From: Desulfurococcales archaeon
Lineage (GTDB): Archaea; Thermoproteota; Thermoprotei_A; Sulfolobales; Desulfurococcaceae
DNA length: 5,399 bases
NCBI GenBank assembly: GCA_027064845.1
Contig: JAMOPC010000509.1
Coordinates: forward strand, 1 to 5,399
Direction: 5' to 3'
In this document: positions 1 to 5,116 of the stretch, piece after piece
How the letters are laid out: each line of letters opens with the position of its first letter
Numbering within the stretch: position 1 is the first letter of the stretch
Notes under the pieces: model-generated
Databases searched by the model: none
Told to the model about the DNA's origin: nothing
The model's input: only the letters and a program-made list of their open reading frames with translations
Program-made: the position numbers and the translations under genes

Positions 1-541
1 AATGGTTCTTATTTTAGCGTATACTTCGTTTGTGGATTTGTCTCGTTCAAACGTTATTGATACGTGTTCTGTTCTACCACTCCATGTGATCTCGTCTTCT
101 ACGATCTCCTCGATACCCGGGATATAGGCAAGTACCTCGTATTGTTCCTCGTATGAACGAAGAATTCTTTCTTCATAGCTTTCAACTCTTAGTGGAGAAC
201 CAGTATAATATGCCCTAAGGATTTCTCCAACCTTCTCTATCGATACATTGCTTGCTACATCGCCTGATCTGTCTCCAACATAGAATATATCGTATTTACC
301 AATTTCTGGGGTAGCAGATATAGACAAGCCATTACCGCTTTCATCAAGCACAGTAATTGTTGGAGGACAAAGCTCTTCCTCACTAGCCTGAAGCAGGTAT
401 GGTGGAAGTCTATTAATTAACTGTATTACTTCATCATATGATAAATAGCCGAAGAAAGGCGAATCATCATAATCCCCTGTATACTTGAAATCACTACTTA
501 TACCCTGTCCATAAACTTTAAACCTACTATACGTGGATCAT
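1..541 (-). CDS. Hypothetical protein, 3' end beyond window, start disrupted or atypical
   Basis: A minus-strand frame stays open from 537 to the left edge (179 codons), so the C-terminus lies outside the window. The protein is soluble-looking and acidic (runs such as ASEEELCPP and IEEIVEDE), with no membrane segment or signal peptide, and I recognise no family. The stretch is visibly richer in G+C than the rest of the window. The frame contains no ATG, GTG or TTG before a GTG at 351, yet the part upstream of 351 already reads like real protein. An ATG at 541-539 follows a TATA-like stretch and a G-rich AGGGG, but its own frame stops after four codons (MIHV). Removing one base immediately after that ATG would give a natural start, MSTYSRFKVYG, continuous with the open frame. 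I infer a start at 541 with a one-base insertion (mutation or sequence error); initiation at 351 or at a non-standard codon is the alternative. Confidence 0.6.
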
Positions 542-559
542 GACCCCTAATTCATTATT

Positions 560-572
560 AATTATATCTCTA
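560..572 (-). promoter_or_regulatory. TATA-like box ahead of the ATG at 541
   Basis: Read on the minus strand, this stretch is TAGAGATATAATT. It lies about 19-31 nt upstream of the ATG at 541, roughly where an archaeal TATA box would sit for a transcript with little or no leader. It supports 541 as the intended start of the left-edge gene. A/T-rich matches of this kind are common in this DNA, so the call is tentative. Confidence 0.3.
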
Positions 573-761
573 TAGAGTGTTCGTAATAAAACTTACTAAA
601 CCAGTTATCGATACAAATAAAATCATAGGAACGAACACATTATCGATCCATAGTGAATAAGTGAATAATTCATTAGAATATTTATTGGCATGGGAATTAA
701 TTATGATAATTCTCTTATAGGAGTATCCAATAAGTTTCAATGGAAGATAAAAAAGTCTCAC
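570..761 (-). CDS. Doubtful small ORF, possible tail-anchored peptide
   Basis: This 63-codon minus-strand ORF starts at a GTG (761) and ends in TAG. Its C-terminus, from about residue 43 (NVFVPMILFVSITGLV), is hydrophobic enough for one membrane segment; the N-terminal part is basic. There is no ribosome-binding site or clear TATA box before the GTG. The end of the ORF overlaps the likely promoter of the left-edge gene. If real, it would be transcribed divergently from the DUF2283 gene. No family is recognised. An open frame of this length is expected by chance in A/T-rich DNA, so it may well not be a gene. Otherwise 542-865 contains only an 8-bp inverted repeat, GTGTTCGT at 577-584 and ACGAACAC at 631-638. 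Confidence 0.18.
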   Translation of the reverse strand: MRLFYLPLKLIGYSYKRIIIINSHANKYSNELFTYSLWIDNVFVPMILFVSITGLVSFITNTL

Positions 762-865
762 TAATTGATTTTAGGTGACGATTGATTATCATGATGAAGA
801 ATCCATAATATATTGTTTAATGATTTATAGTTCTCATCGATATTAACATATTTGAGGGAAAAAGA

Positions 866-1093
866 ATGCCTATTGAATTCAAGATCAAGTATGATAAATA
901 CGCTGATGCTCTCTATATTAAATTCAAAGATGGTAAAGTTGTTGAGTCTGATGAAATAGCTCCAGGGATAATAGTTGATCTCGATGAAAACAATGAAATC
1001 ATCGGGGTAGAAATTCTCTGGGTTTCTAAGCAAAAACTTGATCTAACAAAACTTCTCCTCGAAGGGCCTGAAGCATTGGTGGCTACAACGTGA
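866..1093 (+). CDS. DUF2283 family small protein, probable antitoxin-type
   Basis: A 75-residue protein that matches the DUF2283 pattern along most of its length. The N-terminal strand pair contains YDKYADALYIKF (residues 9-20), followed by GIIVDLDENNEIIGVEIL (34-51), the usual strand-turn-strand ending in a G-[IV]-E-[IL] motif. The C-terminal 25 residues are a short helical tail. Proteins of this family are small, and in many prokaryotes they sit beside DUF4258 or similar toxins, so an antitoxin role is the usual inference; direct biochemical evidence is sparse. The ATG at 866 is preceded by GAGGG (854-858) at a 7-nt spacing, a good archaeal ribosome-binding site, and TTTATA lies at 824-829. 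No DUF4258-like toxin frame is visible on either side, so this copy looks orphaned. The family call is firm; the function is inferred. Confidence 0.92.
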   Translation: MPIEFKIKYDKYADALYIKFKDGKVVESDEIAPGIIVDLDENNEIIGVEILWVSKQKLDLTKLLLEGPEALVATT

Positions 1094-1199
1094 ATATAAT
1101 TTATACAATGCATGCTCTTAAGAGAATACAGTAGAGAGGAATAGATAAGAACCTTATGACAAGTACCTTAAGGTTATTGTAGGACTGAATGCTATATTA

Positions 1200-1358
1200 A
1201 TGTTCCTTGAATTAGTTTCTACGCGTTCACTTGTTTCCCCTATTCTTCGGAATACCTTAGTGATACACATATTCCTGGGAATCTTATTTGCCATTGTATT
1301 GCTTGTTTTAAGAGAGAAATTATTCAAACTAATAACATCATATTATCAAAAGAAATGA
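1200..1358 (+). CDS. Possible small two-helix membrane protein or gene remnant
   Basis: A 52-codon ORF from ATG at 1200 to TGA at 1356-1358. The frame is already open from 1149, and its upstream part (YDKYLKVIVGLNAIL) also reads like protein but offers no ATG, GTG or TTG. That suggests either a truncated remnant or a start at the ATG. A first hydrophobic stretch runs from before the ATG into its first residues. A second, VIHIFLGILFAIVLLVL (21-37), is a convincing transmembrane helix followed by basic residues (REKLFK). No ribosome-binding site precedes 1200 and no family is recognised. The rest of the gap between the DUF2283 and DUF433 genes holds a 10-bp palindrome, CTCTTAAGAG (1115-1124), and a 36-codon ATG frame at 1374-1484 with nothing to support it. 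Confidence 0.3.
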   Translation: MFLELVSTRSLVSPILRNTLVIHIFLGILFAIVLLVLREKLFKLITSYYQKK

Positions 1359-1554
1359 TAAAAATAGTTTTAAATGATTGGTATGAAAACTAATGATTTA
1401 TGTGAGATAGATACATTATTCCTTCTATATTGGGAAAATCATATAATCTCCACGGATAATAAAAAGTCGTTTGCCTATATTTAAAGATCCAGCGTATATT
1501 ACTATATTGAAATAATTCATTAGGACCTTTAATATTACAGTCTTTAGGGAGAGA

Positions 1555-1776
1555 TTGTTGACAGAGATCGGTAATAGAATTATTATTGACCCTAGAATTA
1601 TGGGAGGTAAGCCTATAATAAAGGGAACTAGAATTCCTGTGTATTTTATCCTAGAGCTATTATCCAATGGTTGGAGCATAGAAGATATTCTAAAAGAGTA
1701 TCCTCATCTCATAAGAGAAGACATATTAGCAGCGATTAGGTATGCGACTGAAAACAATATAGGTAAAACCCATTGA
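1555..1776 (+). CDS. DUF433 family protein, VapB-like antitoxin
   Basis: A 73-residue protein with the complete DUF433 signature: RIIIDPRIMGGKPIIKGTRIPV (residues 8-29; the core GGKPxIKGTRI is diagnostic), then a helix-turn-helix-like segment, LLSNGWSIEDILKEYPHLIREDILAAIRYA (35-64). The family is short, binds DNA, and often serves as the antitoxin of a PIN-like (DUF5615/Mut7-C) nuclease encoded next to it. Here the next gene downstream is on the opposite strand, and nothing upstream resembles a PIN-like toxin, so the partner is missing or encoded elsewhere. Two consecutive TTG codons (1555 and 1558) can serve as start. AGGGAG at 1546-1551 gives 3 nt to the first and 6 nt to the second, so 1558 may be the true start. 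The family assignment is secure; the antitoxin role follows from the family. Confidence 0.92.
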   Translation: MLTEIGNRIIIDPRIMGGKPIIKGTRIPVYFILELLSNGWSIEDILKEYPHLIREDILAAIRYATENNIGKTH

Positions 1777-1785
1777 TTTGAAACC

Positions 1786-1801
1786 ATTTTATTCATAAAA
1801 T
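1786..1801. terminator. Short hairpin between convergent genes
   Basis: ATTTTAT (1786-1792) and ATAAAAT (1795-1801) form a perfect inverted repeat ten bases after the DUF433 stop and 24 bases short of the end of the convergent ATPase operon. It is A/T-only and thus weak as a hairpin, but the T runs on both strands would suit archaeal U-tract termination in either direction. Confidence 0.35.
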
Positions 1802-1824
1802 AAATTAGAATTAGAAAGACATAT

Positions 1825-2316
1825 TCATTCATAACAGTAGCGAATTATCATCTTAGCAATCATTAAGAGGATTTTACCTATTGGTTTTCTTTTAAGGTAT
1901 TCTTTTAATACTTCGCATGCTTTATCCGATTTTATTCGTTCATAGTAGTTGATGTTTCTGCAGAGTATAGGATAATATTTACACAGTAGGGCTTCTTCAA
2001 TATTCGGATCAAATATTATGGCTATTATGTTCCGTTTATGTTTGTGTTCACCAAATAATATTGATTCCCCGATCTTTGATATTTTAAATTGAAAGTCAAT
2101 GTATTTTCTTGAAACACCTTTTTCATAGTCAATGATCGCGATTAGGAGATCATCAGTCTGAGCAGCATATTTCTTAATTAATTTAAGGATTTTATCTCTT
2201 CCCAGCCTATAATTATGTCCTATATAGATCTTTGAGTTCTTCATAATATTTTGGATATAGTTTCTTAGCTCTAGTGCAAAGCATCGATTGGCGTAGCACT
2301 CTGCAATTAGCTTCAA
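1825..2316 (-). CDS. Compact TOPRIM/RloB-like protein, probable effector of ATPase pair
   Basis: A 163-residue protein encoded 27 nt downstream of the AAA ATPase on the same strand, hence almost certainly co-transcribed. Three conserved-looking points match a minimal TOPRIM/RloB-DUF4276 layout. An N-terminal strand ends in a Glu (KLIAEC, E6). A second hydrophobic strand ends in acidic residues, DDLLIAIIDYEKG (D63, E65). A third strand runs into FDPNIEEALL (D103, E107, E108), which resembles the P-x-x-E-x-W-L segment of RloB and DUF4276 proteins. Differences from the norm: D-x-E instead of D-x-D, Cys in place of Gly after E6, and no second Glu in the first motif. It is shorter than the usual roughly 200-residue relatives. 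Proteins of this type paired with such ATPases are nuclease-like effectors of anti-phage systems. The start is TTG at 2316, chosen because AGGTGA lies 7 nt before it. The fold assignment is my inference from motifs; it could instead be an unrelated partner of the ATPase. Confidence 0.85.
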   Translation of the reverse strand: MKLIAECYANRCFALELRNYIQNIMKNSKIYIGHNYRLGRDKILKLIKKYAAQTDDLLIAIIDYEKGVSRKYIDFQFKISKIGESILFGEHKHKRNIIAIIFDPNIEEALLCKYYPILCRNINYYERIKSDKACEVLKEYLKRKPIGKILLMIAKMIIRYCYE

Positions 2317-2323
2317 ATATATT

Positions 2324-2329
2324 TCACCT
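2324..2329 (-). promoter_or_regulatory. Ribosome-binding site fixing a TTG start
   Basis: On the minus strand this reads AGGTGA, a near-ideal complement to the archaeal 16S rRNA 3' end, with 7 nt to the TTG at 2316. It lies in the short gap after the ATPase stop, so the second gene has its own translation signal although it appears to lack its own promoter. Confidence 0.7.
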
Positions 2330-2343
2330 TAGTTTTGCAGAAA

Positions 2344-3492
2344 TTATTGTTTTATAGCATATTTTTGCAAGATTTCATTTGGTGGCATGAATAATAGGTC
2401 TTCAGAAGTTATCAGTTCTTCTGCAAGCTTGTTTACGTCGATCTCTATTATATTTGTTGAACCCAGCTTATCTCTCATAACGTAGTATGTCTTAACGTCT
2501 TTTAATCGATCCCATAGGGCAGATACAAGAATAGGGTTGTGAGTAGTAAGGATCACATACATGTTCTCAGCAGCTTTAACAATATAATCAGCCAACAAGT
2601 CCGTAAAGAATGGAAAAACATGAGCCTCTGGTTCCTCAAGCATAATTATGAATCTCTTCTCTAAACCATATAATTTCACATAATTAATCGCAGAACGTAG
2701 TGCAAGTAAGTAATAAAGCATTCTAAATATCGAGTCAGATACGCTAGTAACATCTACTTCCACATCATAATCAAAAACAATAATACTGCCAGACTTAGAT
2801 ACCTTAACTTCTACTTTCTCACCTAGTTTTTCAGCAATTATATAGTTAAGATTAACTATGATCTCTTGTGAACTCTTAGCAATAACCAACGCATTCCATC
2901 CCAACTCGCTCAAAATATGCTTCGGCACATTCCTAGTCATCATGTTCCTTAAACGTAAATGAAAACCGCAATGTAACGAATCGGGACAGGAGGATAATGT
3001 TAATCCATAACGATCGTATCCATAAACTCTAGCTTCAATCAACATTTTATTCTCAATTTTGCTTGCAATATTTAATCTATTAATAATATTTGAAACACTG
3101 AGATGCATATACCTCTTAAAATCAAAAAGTATATCTGTATCATTTATGTGAATCTTTGGTTCTCCTTTCTCATAAAAAACTTTTAATAACATTGATGCTT
3201 GCTTATCCTCTATAGTAATATTAATGGTTGAAGAGAGATCCTGGTACCTAAATAATTGCTCTACATTTTCGATTCTTAATACAACATTCAATGGTTCAAG
3301 GTTTCCAGTATTATTATCATATTCATTGCTAAGTTGCAAAAATCTATAAAAGTATCCTATAAAAGCTAATGCATCTAATATATTGGATTTACCGCTTGCA
3401 GGCGGCCCAATTAAAATAGTTAAAGGAGCTAGCTCTAATTCAGCGTTTTTAATACTTTTAAAATTTTCAATTTTTATCTTCAATATTTCCAC
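2344..3492 (-). CDS. AAA/ABC-type ATPase of the AAA_15/AAA_21 (OLD/RloA-like) group
   Basis: A 382-residue ATPase with the head-domain architecture of SMC/OLD-like proteins. It opens with KIKIENFKSIKNAEL (5-19), the typical first strand of the group. Walker A is GPPASGKS (29-36). A long variable middle (about 45-245) contains mixed strands and helices but no long coiled coil. A degenerate signature helix, VTSVSDSIFRMLYYLLAL (248-265), follows, then Walker B FIIMLEEPEAH (281-291; catalytic Glu in EEPEA) and the switch histidine LTTHNP (315-320, H318). All nucleotide-binding elements are present, so it should hydrolyse ATP as a dimer. It has no C-terminal TOPRIM domain; that role may fall to the small protein encoded 27 nt downstream, as in RloA-RloB or PARIS-type defence modules. 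The GTG at 3492 has no ribosome-binding site but a TATA-like box 26-32 nt upstream, suggesting a leaderless message. A general chromosomal ATPase role cannot be excluded. Confidence 0.95.
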   Translation of the reverse strand: MEILKIKIENFKSIKNAELELAPLTILIGPPASGKSNILDALAFIGYFYRFLQLSNEYDNNTGNLEPLNVVLRIENVEQLFRYQDLSSTINITIEDKQASMLLKVFYEKGEPKIHINDTDILFDFKRYMHLSVSNIINRLNIASKIENKMLIEARVYGYDRYGLTLSSCPDSLHCGFHLRLRNMMTRNVPKHILSELGWNALVIAKSSQEIIVNLNYIIAEKLGEKVEVKVSKSGSIIVFDYDVEVDVTSVSDSIFRMLYYLLALRSAINYVKLYGLEKRFIIMLEEPEAHVFPFFTDLLADYIVKAAENMYVILTTHNPILVSALWDRLKDVKTYYVMRDKLGSTNIIEIDVNKLAEELITSEDLLFMPPNEILQKYAIKQ

Positions 3493-3516
3493 CGTGTAAA
3501 AATAACTTGTTTGTCT

Positions 3517-3526
3517 ATGTATATTG
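3517..3526 (-). promoter_or_regulatory. TATA-like promoter of the ATPase operon
   Basis: Minus-strand reading CAATATACAT, 25-34 nt upstream of the GTG at 3492. That is the distance expected when transcription starts at the start codon, and it agrees with the absence of any G-rich ribosome-binding site between box and codon. It would drive both the ATPase and the downstream small gene. Confidence 0.45.
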
Positions 3527-3564
3527 TATTGTCTTGTTTCTCGTATTTAATTATTAGTTGTTAA

Positions 3565-3582
3565 AACCTATTACAATAGGTT
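3565..3582. repeat. Perfect 8-bp palindrome upstream of ATPase operon
   Basis: AACCTATT, two bases (AC), AATAGGTT: an 18-bp dyad centred about 82 nt before the ATPase start and about 50 nt upstream of its TATA-like box. Its symmetry and position suit an activator- or repressor-binding site for a dimeric regulator. It could also form a 7-bp hairpin with a four-base loop, but no T run follows directly and no gene ends nearby, so an operator is the better guess. Confidence 0.4.
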
Positions 3583-3703
3583 ATTTTCAGCTTCTTTACT
3601 TGATTTTTATTTTGATGAGTAGAATCCTTGAAACACCTGGGGGTAGATCATTTATTCTTTTTATATTTTTATCTAGTCTCATTTAATTGTTCATAGATAC
3701 AAT

Positions 3704-3751
3704 ATGAAAATGTATAAGTAACACATACTATTTTTTCATTAACATTTTCAT
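3704..3751. repeat. 10-bp inverted repeat with 28-base loop
   Basis: ATGAAAATGT (3704-3713) is followed by its exact reverse complement ACATTTTCAT (3742-3751). The arms enclose 28 A/T-rich bases. It could be a stem-loop, the edges of a small decayed element, or two copies of a binding site. In this base composition a chance origin is also possible. Confidence 0.35.
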
Positions 3752-3802
3752 CAAAATATCGAACTTCAGCTAATAGATTTTCTTATCGTTGTAAGGTTTT
3801 TA

Positions 3803-3890
3803 TTTATATTTGGCTTAATCGTTTAACGGTAGTTTTAATTTTTATAATCTTGGTAGTGATCTTTATATTTGGGTTGATCGTATTGTGGTA
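3803..3890 (+). repeat. Imperfect tandem repeat of a promoter-like block, 59-bp period
   Basis: Copies at 3803-3831 and 3862-3890 share 23 of 29 positions. Both start with TTTATATTTGG, keep ATCGT in the middle and end in GGTA. The second copy places TTTATAT 31-37 nt before the ATG at 3899, so it is the likely TATA region of the decayed membrane protein gene. The first copy looks like a duplication of that promoter. Confidence 0.5.
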
Positions 3891-3898
3891 CGTGTAGG

Positions 3899-4389
3899 AT
3901 GAGGCGTTTGATTAATTATTTTGTTTTTTAGCTTTTGTCACGATTCCTCCGATCATGTATAACTTGTTTGTGTATCCTATTAGTGTTGGTAGGTTGTTAT
4001 TGTATATTTTTATATTGTTTCCCCTAGTATTGATAGGAGTTGATCTAGGGCTTAACGAGCAGATATCTAATTGAATAGATAAACGCTTAACACGTAAAGA
4101 CTCAATAATAATTCAAATATTAATAATAGTCATGGGGCTTATCACTGGGACTATATTGGGTATATATTATATGATTAGCCAAACAAGCACCAGTATGCAG
4201 AACTATATCATTGAAATATATGGTGTAGACATAGATACATTATCAATATACTTAGCAGTAATACCGATAGCAGCCTATGTGATCTACTACTATGCGCTAT
4301 ATCTATATAACTACATTGTATCCAAGAAAACAAATAACCAGACAATCACAGTAAAACAAAAATCCTTTTACCCAAGTAAAATATCTTAG
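3899..4389 (+). pseudogene. Decayed four-helix membrane protein gene, paralogue of next gene
   Basis: Read with two corrections, this region encodes a homologue of the 4454-4921 protein along its whole length. From ATG at 3899 the frame gives MRRLINYFVF, then stops at TAG (3929). Adding one T to the six-T run at 3924-3929 continues it into LAFVTIPPIMYNLFVYP, matching the paralogue's LAIPFLLYDLFKYP. The next block, VGRLLLY...IGVDLGLNEQIS, matches TGRILLY...IVVDLGFNEVLS. Then TGA (4072-4074) stands where the paralogue has TGG (Trp62), and the frame resumes with IDKRL against INKRL. The remainder, including IYLAVIPIAAYVIYYYALYLYNYI, corresponds to the fourth helix. An ATG at 4132 could still give an 85-residue C-terminal fragment with about two membrane helices, but it begins mid-protein and lacks a ribosome-binding site. 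Two independent lesions make a pseudogene much more likely than recoding. The family is unknown. Confidence 0.85.
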
Positions 4390-4439
4390 TTATAAACAGA
4401 GTATGAGACAATAAGGTAATTTTATGAATGAATGATATT

Positions 4440-4445
4440 GAGGTG
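4440..4445 (+). promoter_or_regulatory. Ribosome-binding site for GTG start at 4454
   Basis: GAGGTG with 8 nt to the GTG at 4454. It decides the start, because no in-frame ATG occurs near the beginning of the reading frame and an in-frame TGA lies just upstream (4439-4441). Confidence 0.65.
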
Positions 4446-4453
4446 CGTATTGG

Positions 4454-4921
4454 GTGAATTTTAGGGAACTGGTAAGTTATCTTATAGCTTTTTCTTCTTC
4501 TCTAGCTATTCCCTTCCTATTATATGATTTGTTTAAATACCCTATAAATACTGGGAGAATTCTATTATATACATCATTATTGATTGCTTTGATCCTTATA
4601 GTGGTAGATCTGGGATTTAATGAGGTTTTATCCCAGTGGATTAATAAGCGTTTATCATATAAATGGTCACTAATAATATCTTCTCTAATAATAGTGGTAG
4701 CATTCGCCACTATATCGTTATGGAGTATAAATTATGCAGTCACGGTTCTGAAAACAAGATATACCAGGAATAGTATTGGAGAAATGTATCCATCAGACAT
4801 AGGAGCATTATACATAGCCTGGATACCTCTAACATTGTATGGAATATATTGTATCGCACTATACATATACAATCACCACGTCAAAAAACAATTTAACCAT
4901 CAGCTGACAAAACATCCATAA
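4454..4921 (+). CDS. Small four-helix membrane protein of unknown function
   Basis: A 155-residue, strongly hydrophobic protein starting at GTG (4454) behind GAGGTG. Four membrane segments are apparent at about 7-26, 34-52, 71-92 and 115-140. A conserved polar loop with VDLGFNE...WINKRL (51-66) lies between helices 2 and 3, and a basic, His-rich tail (HHVKKQFNHQLTKHP) ends the protein. There is no signal peptide beyond the first helix and no catalytic motif I recognise. The immediately upstream pseudogene is a diverged tandem copy. Residues shared by both, namely LF-x-YPI near helix 1, GR-[IL]-LLY at the start of helix 2, VDLG-[FL]-NE, KRL in the loop and ALY-[IL]-YN at the end of helix 4, mark what the family has conserved. 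The 64-nt gap after the pseudogene has no strong promoter, so the two may once have been co-transcribed. It is a plasma-membrane protein; the role is unknown. Confidence 0.88.
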   Translation: MNFRELVSYLIAFSSSLAIPFLLYDLFKYPINTGRILLYTSLLIALILIVVDLGFNEVLSQWINKRLSYKWSLIISSLIIVVAFATISLWSINYAVTVLKTRYTRNSIGEMYPSDIGALYIAWIPLTLYGIYCIALYIYNHHVKKQFNHQLTKHP

Positions 4922-4954
4922 GTCTATAGAAAAAATACGATTTTTTCCCAGACT
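4921..4954. terminator. Hairpin terminator with T runs on both strands
   Basis: Nested inverted repeat: AGTCT (4921-4925) pairs with AGACT (4950-4954), and GAAAAAAT (4929-4936) pairs with ATTTTTTC (4940-4947) around the loop ACG. It begins at the last base of the membrane protein stop codon. The six-T run suits termination of the plus-strand gene, and the complementary A run gives a T run for the convergent minus-strand gene ending at 5117. The following 4955-5116 holds nothing else I can support. Confidence 0.6.
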
Positions 4955-5116
4955 CTTAACTACAATGTTTTCCATACAGTTCTTTTATTCAAATATCTTC
5001 TGCGTATTTGTTATTGTAAAGAGTCAACATATCTTACTCTGTAATACTACTGTTCCGATATTACATTAATTTCCTTATGTTAGACTATATAAGTGAAATG
5101 CATGGTATAGTTTATC

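Larger units (their letters stand above)
3583..3898. other. A/T-rich non-coding stretch with repeats
   Basis: This 316-base gap between divergent transcription units has stops in all frames at short intervals. The longest suggestive piece is a 23-codon ATG frame (3615-3686, beginning MSRILETPGG, with a hydrophobic tail) that has no ribosome-binding site and no support. The gap holds the 10-bp inverted repeat and the tandem promoter-like repeat listed separately. No tRNA-like or C/D-box RNA structure was recognised. Confidence 0.5.

Noticed and set aside
791..797. ATGATGA resembling box C of an archaeal C/D-box guide RNA
   Set aside because: No CTGA box D and no D'/C' pair follows within a plausible distance.
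761..1033. 90-codon minus-strand frame opposite the DUF2283 gene
   Set aside because: It overlaps the well-supported DUF2283 gene on the other strand, has no recognisable family and no ribosome-binding site.
913..1113. 66-codon minus-strand frame
   Set aside because: Antisense shadow of the DUF2283 gene.
1425..1679. 84-codon hydrophobic minus-strand frame
   Set aside because: Lies largely antisense to the DUF433 gene; its hydrophobic stretch is the complement of the conserved GGKPIIKGTRI coding region.
3493..3898. CRISPR leader or repeat array in the A/T-rich gap
   Set aside because: Only two imperfect copies of one block at a 59-bp period, with no regularly spaced identical repeats.
4072..4074. 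TGA in the decayed membrane gene read as selenocysteine or by programmed readthrough
   Set aside because: The paralogue has Trp, not Cys, at this position; crenarchaea are not known to use selenocysteine, and a second lesion (frameshift) is present upstream.
4132..4389. Separate 85-residue membrane protein gene
   Set aside because: The homologous frame continues upstream of the ATG past a TGA, so this is the C-terminal fragment of the pseudogene.
4477..4710. 77-codon minus-strand frame
   Set aside because: Antisense to the intact membrane protein gene, whose paralogue supports the plus-strand reading.
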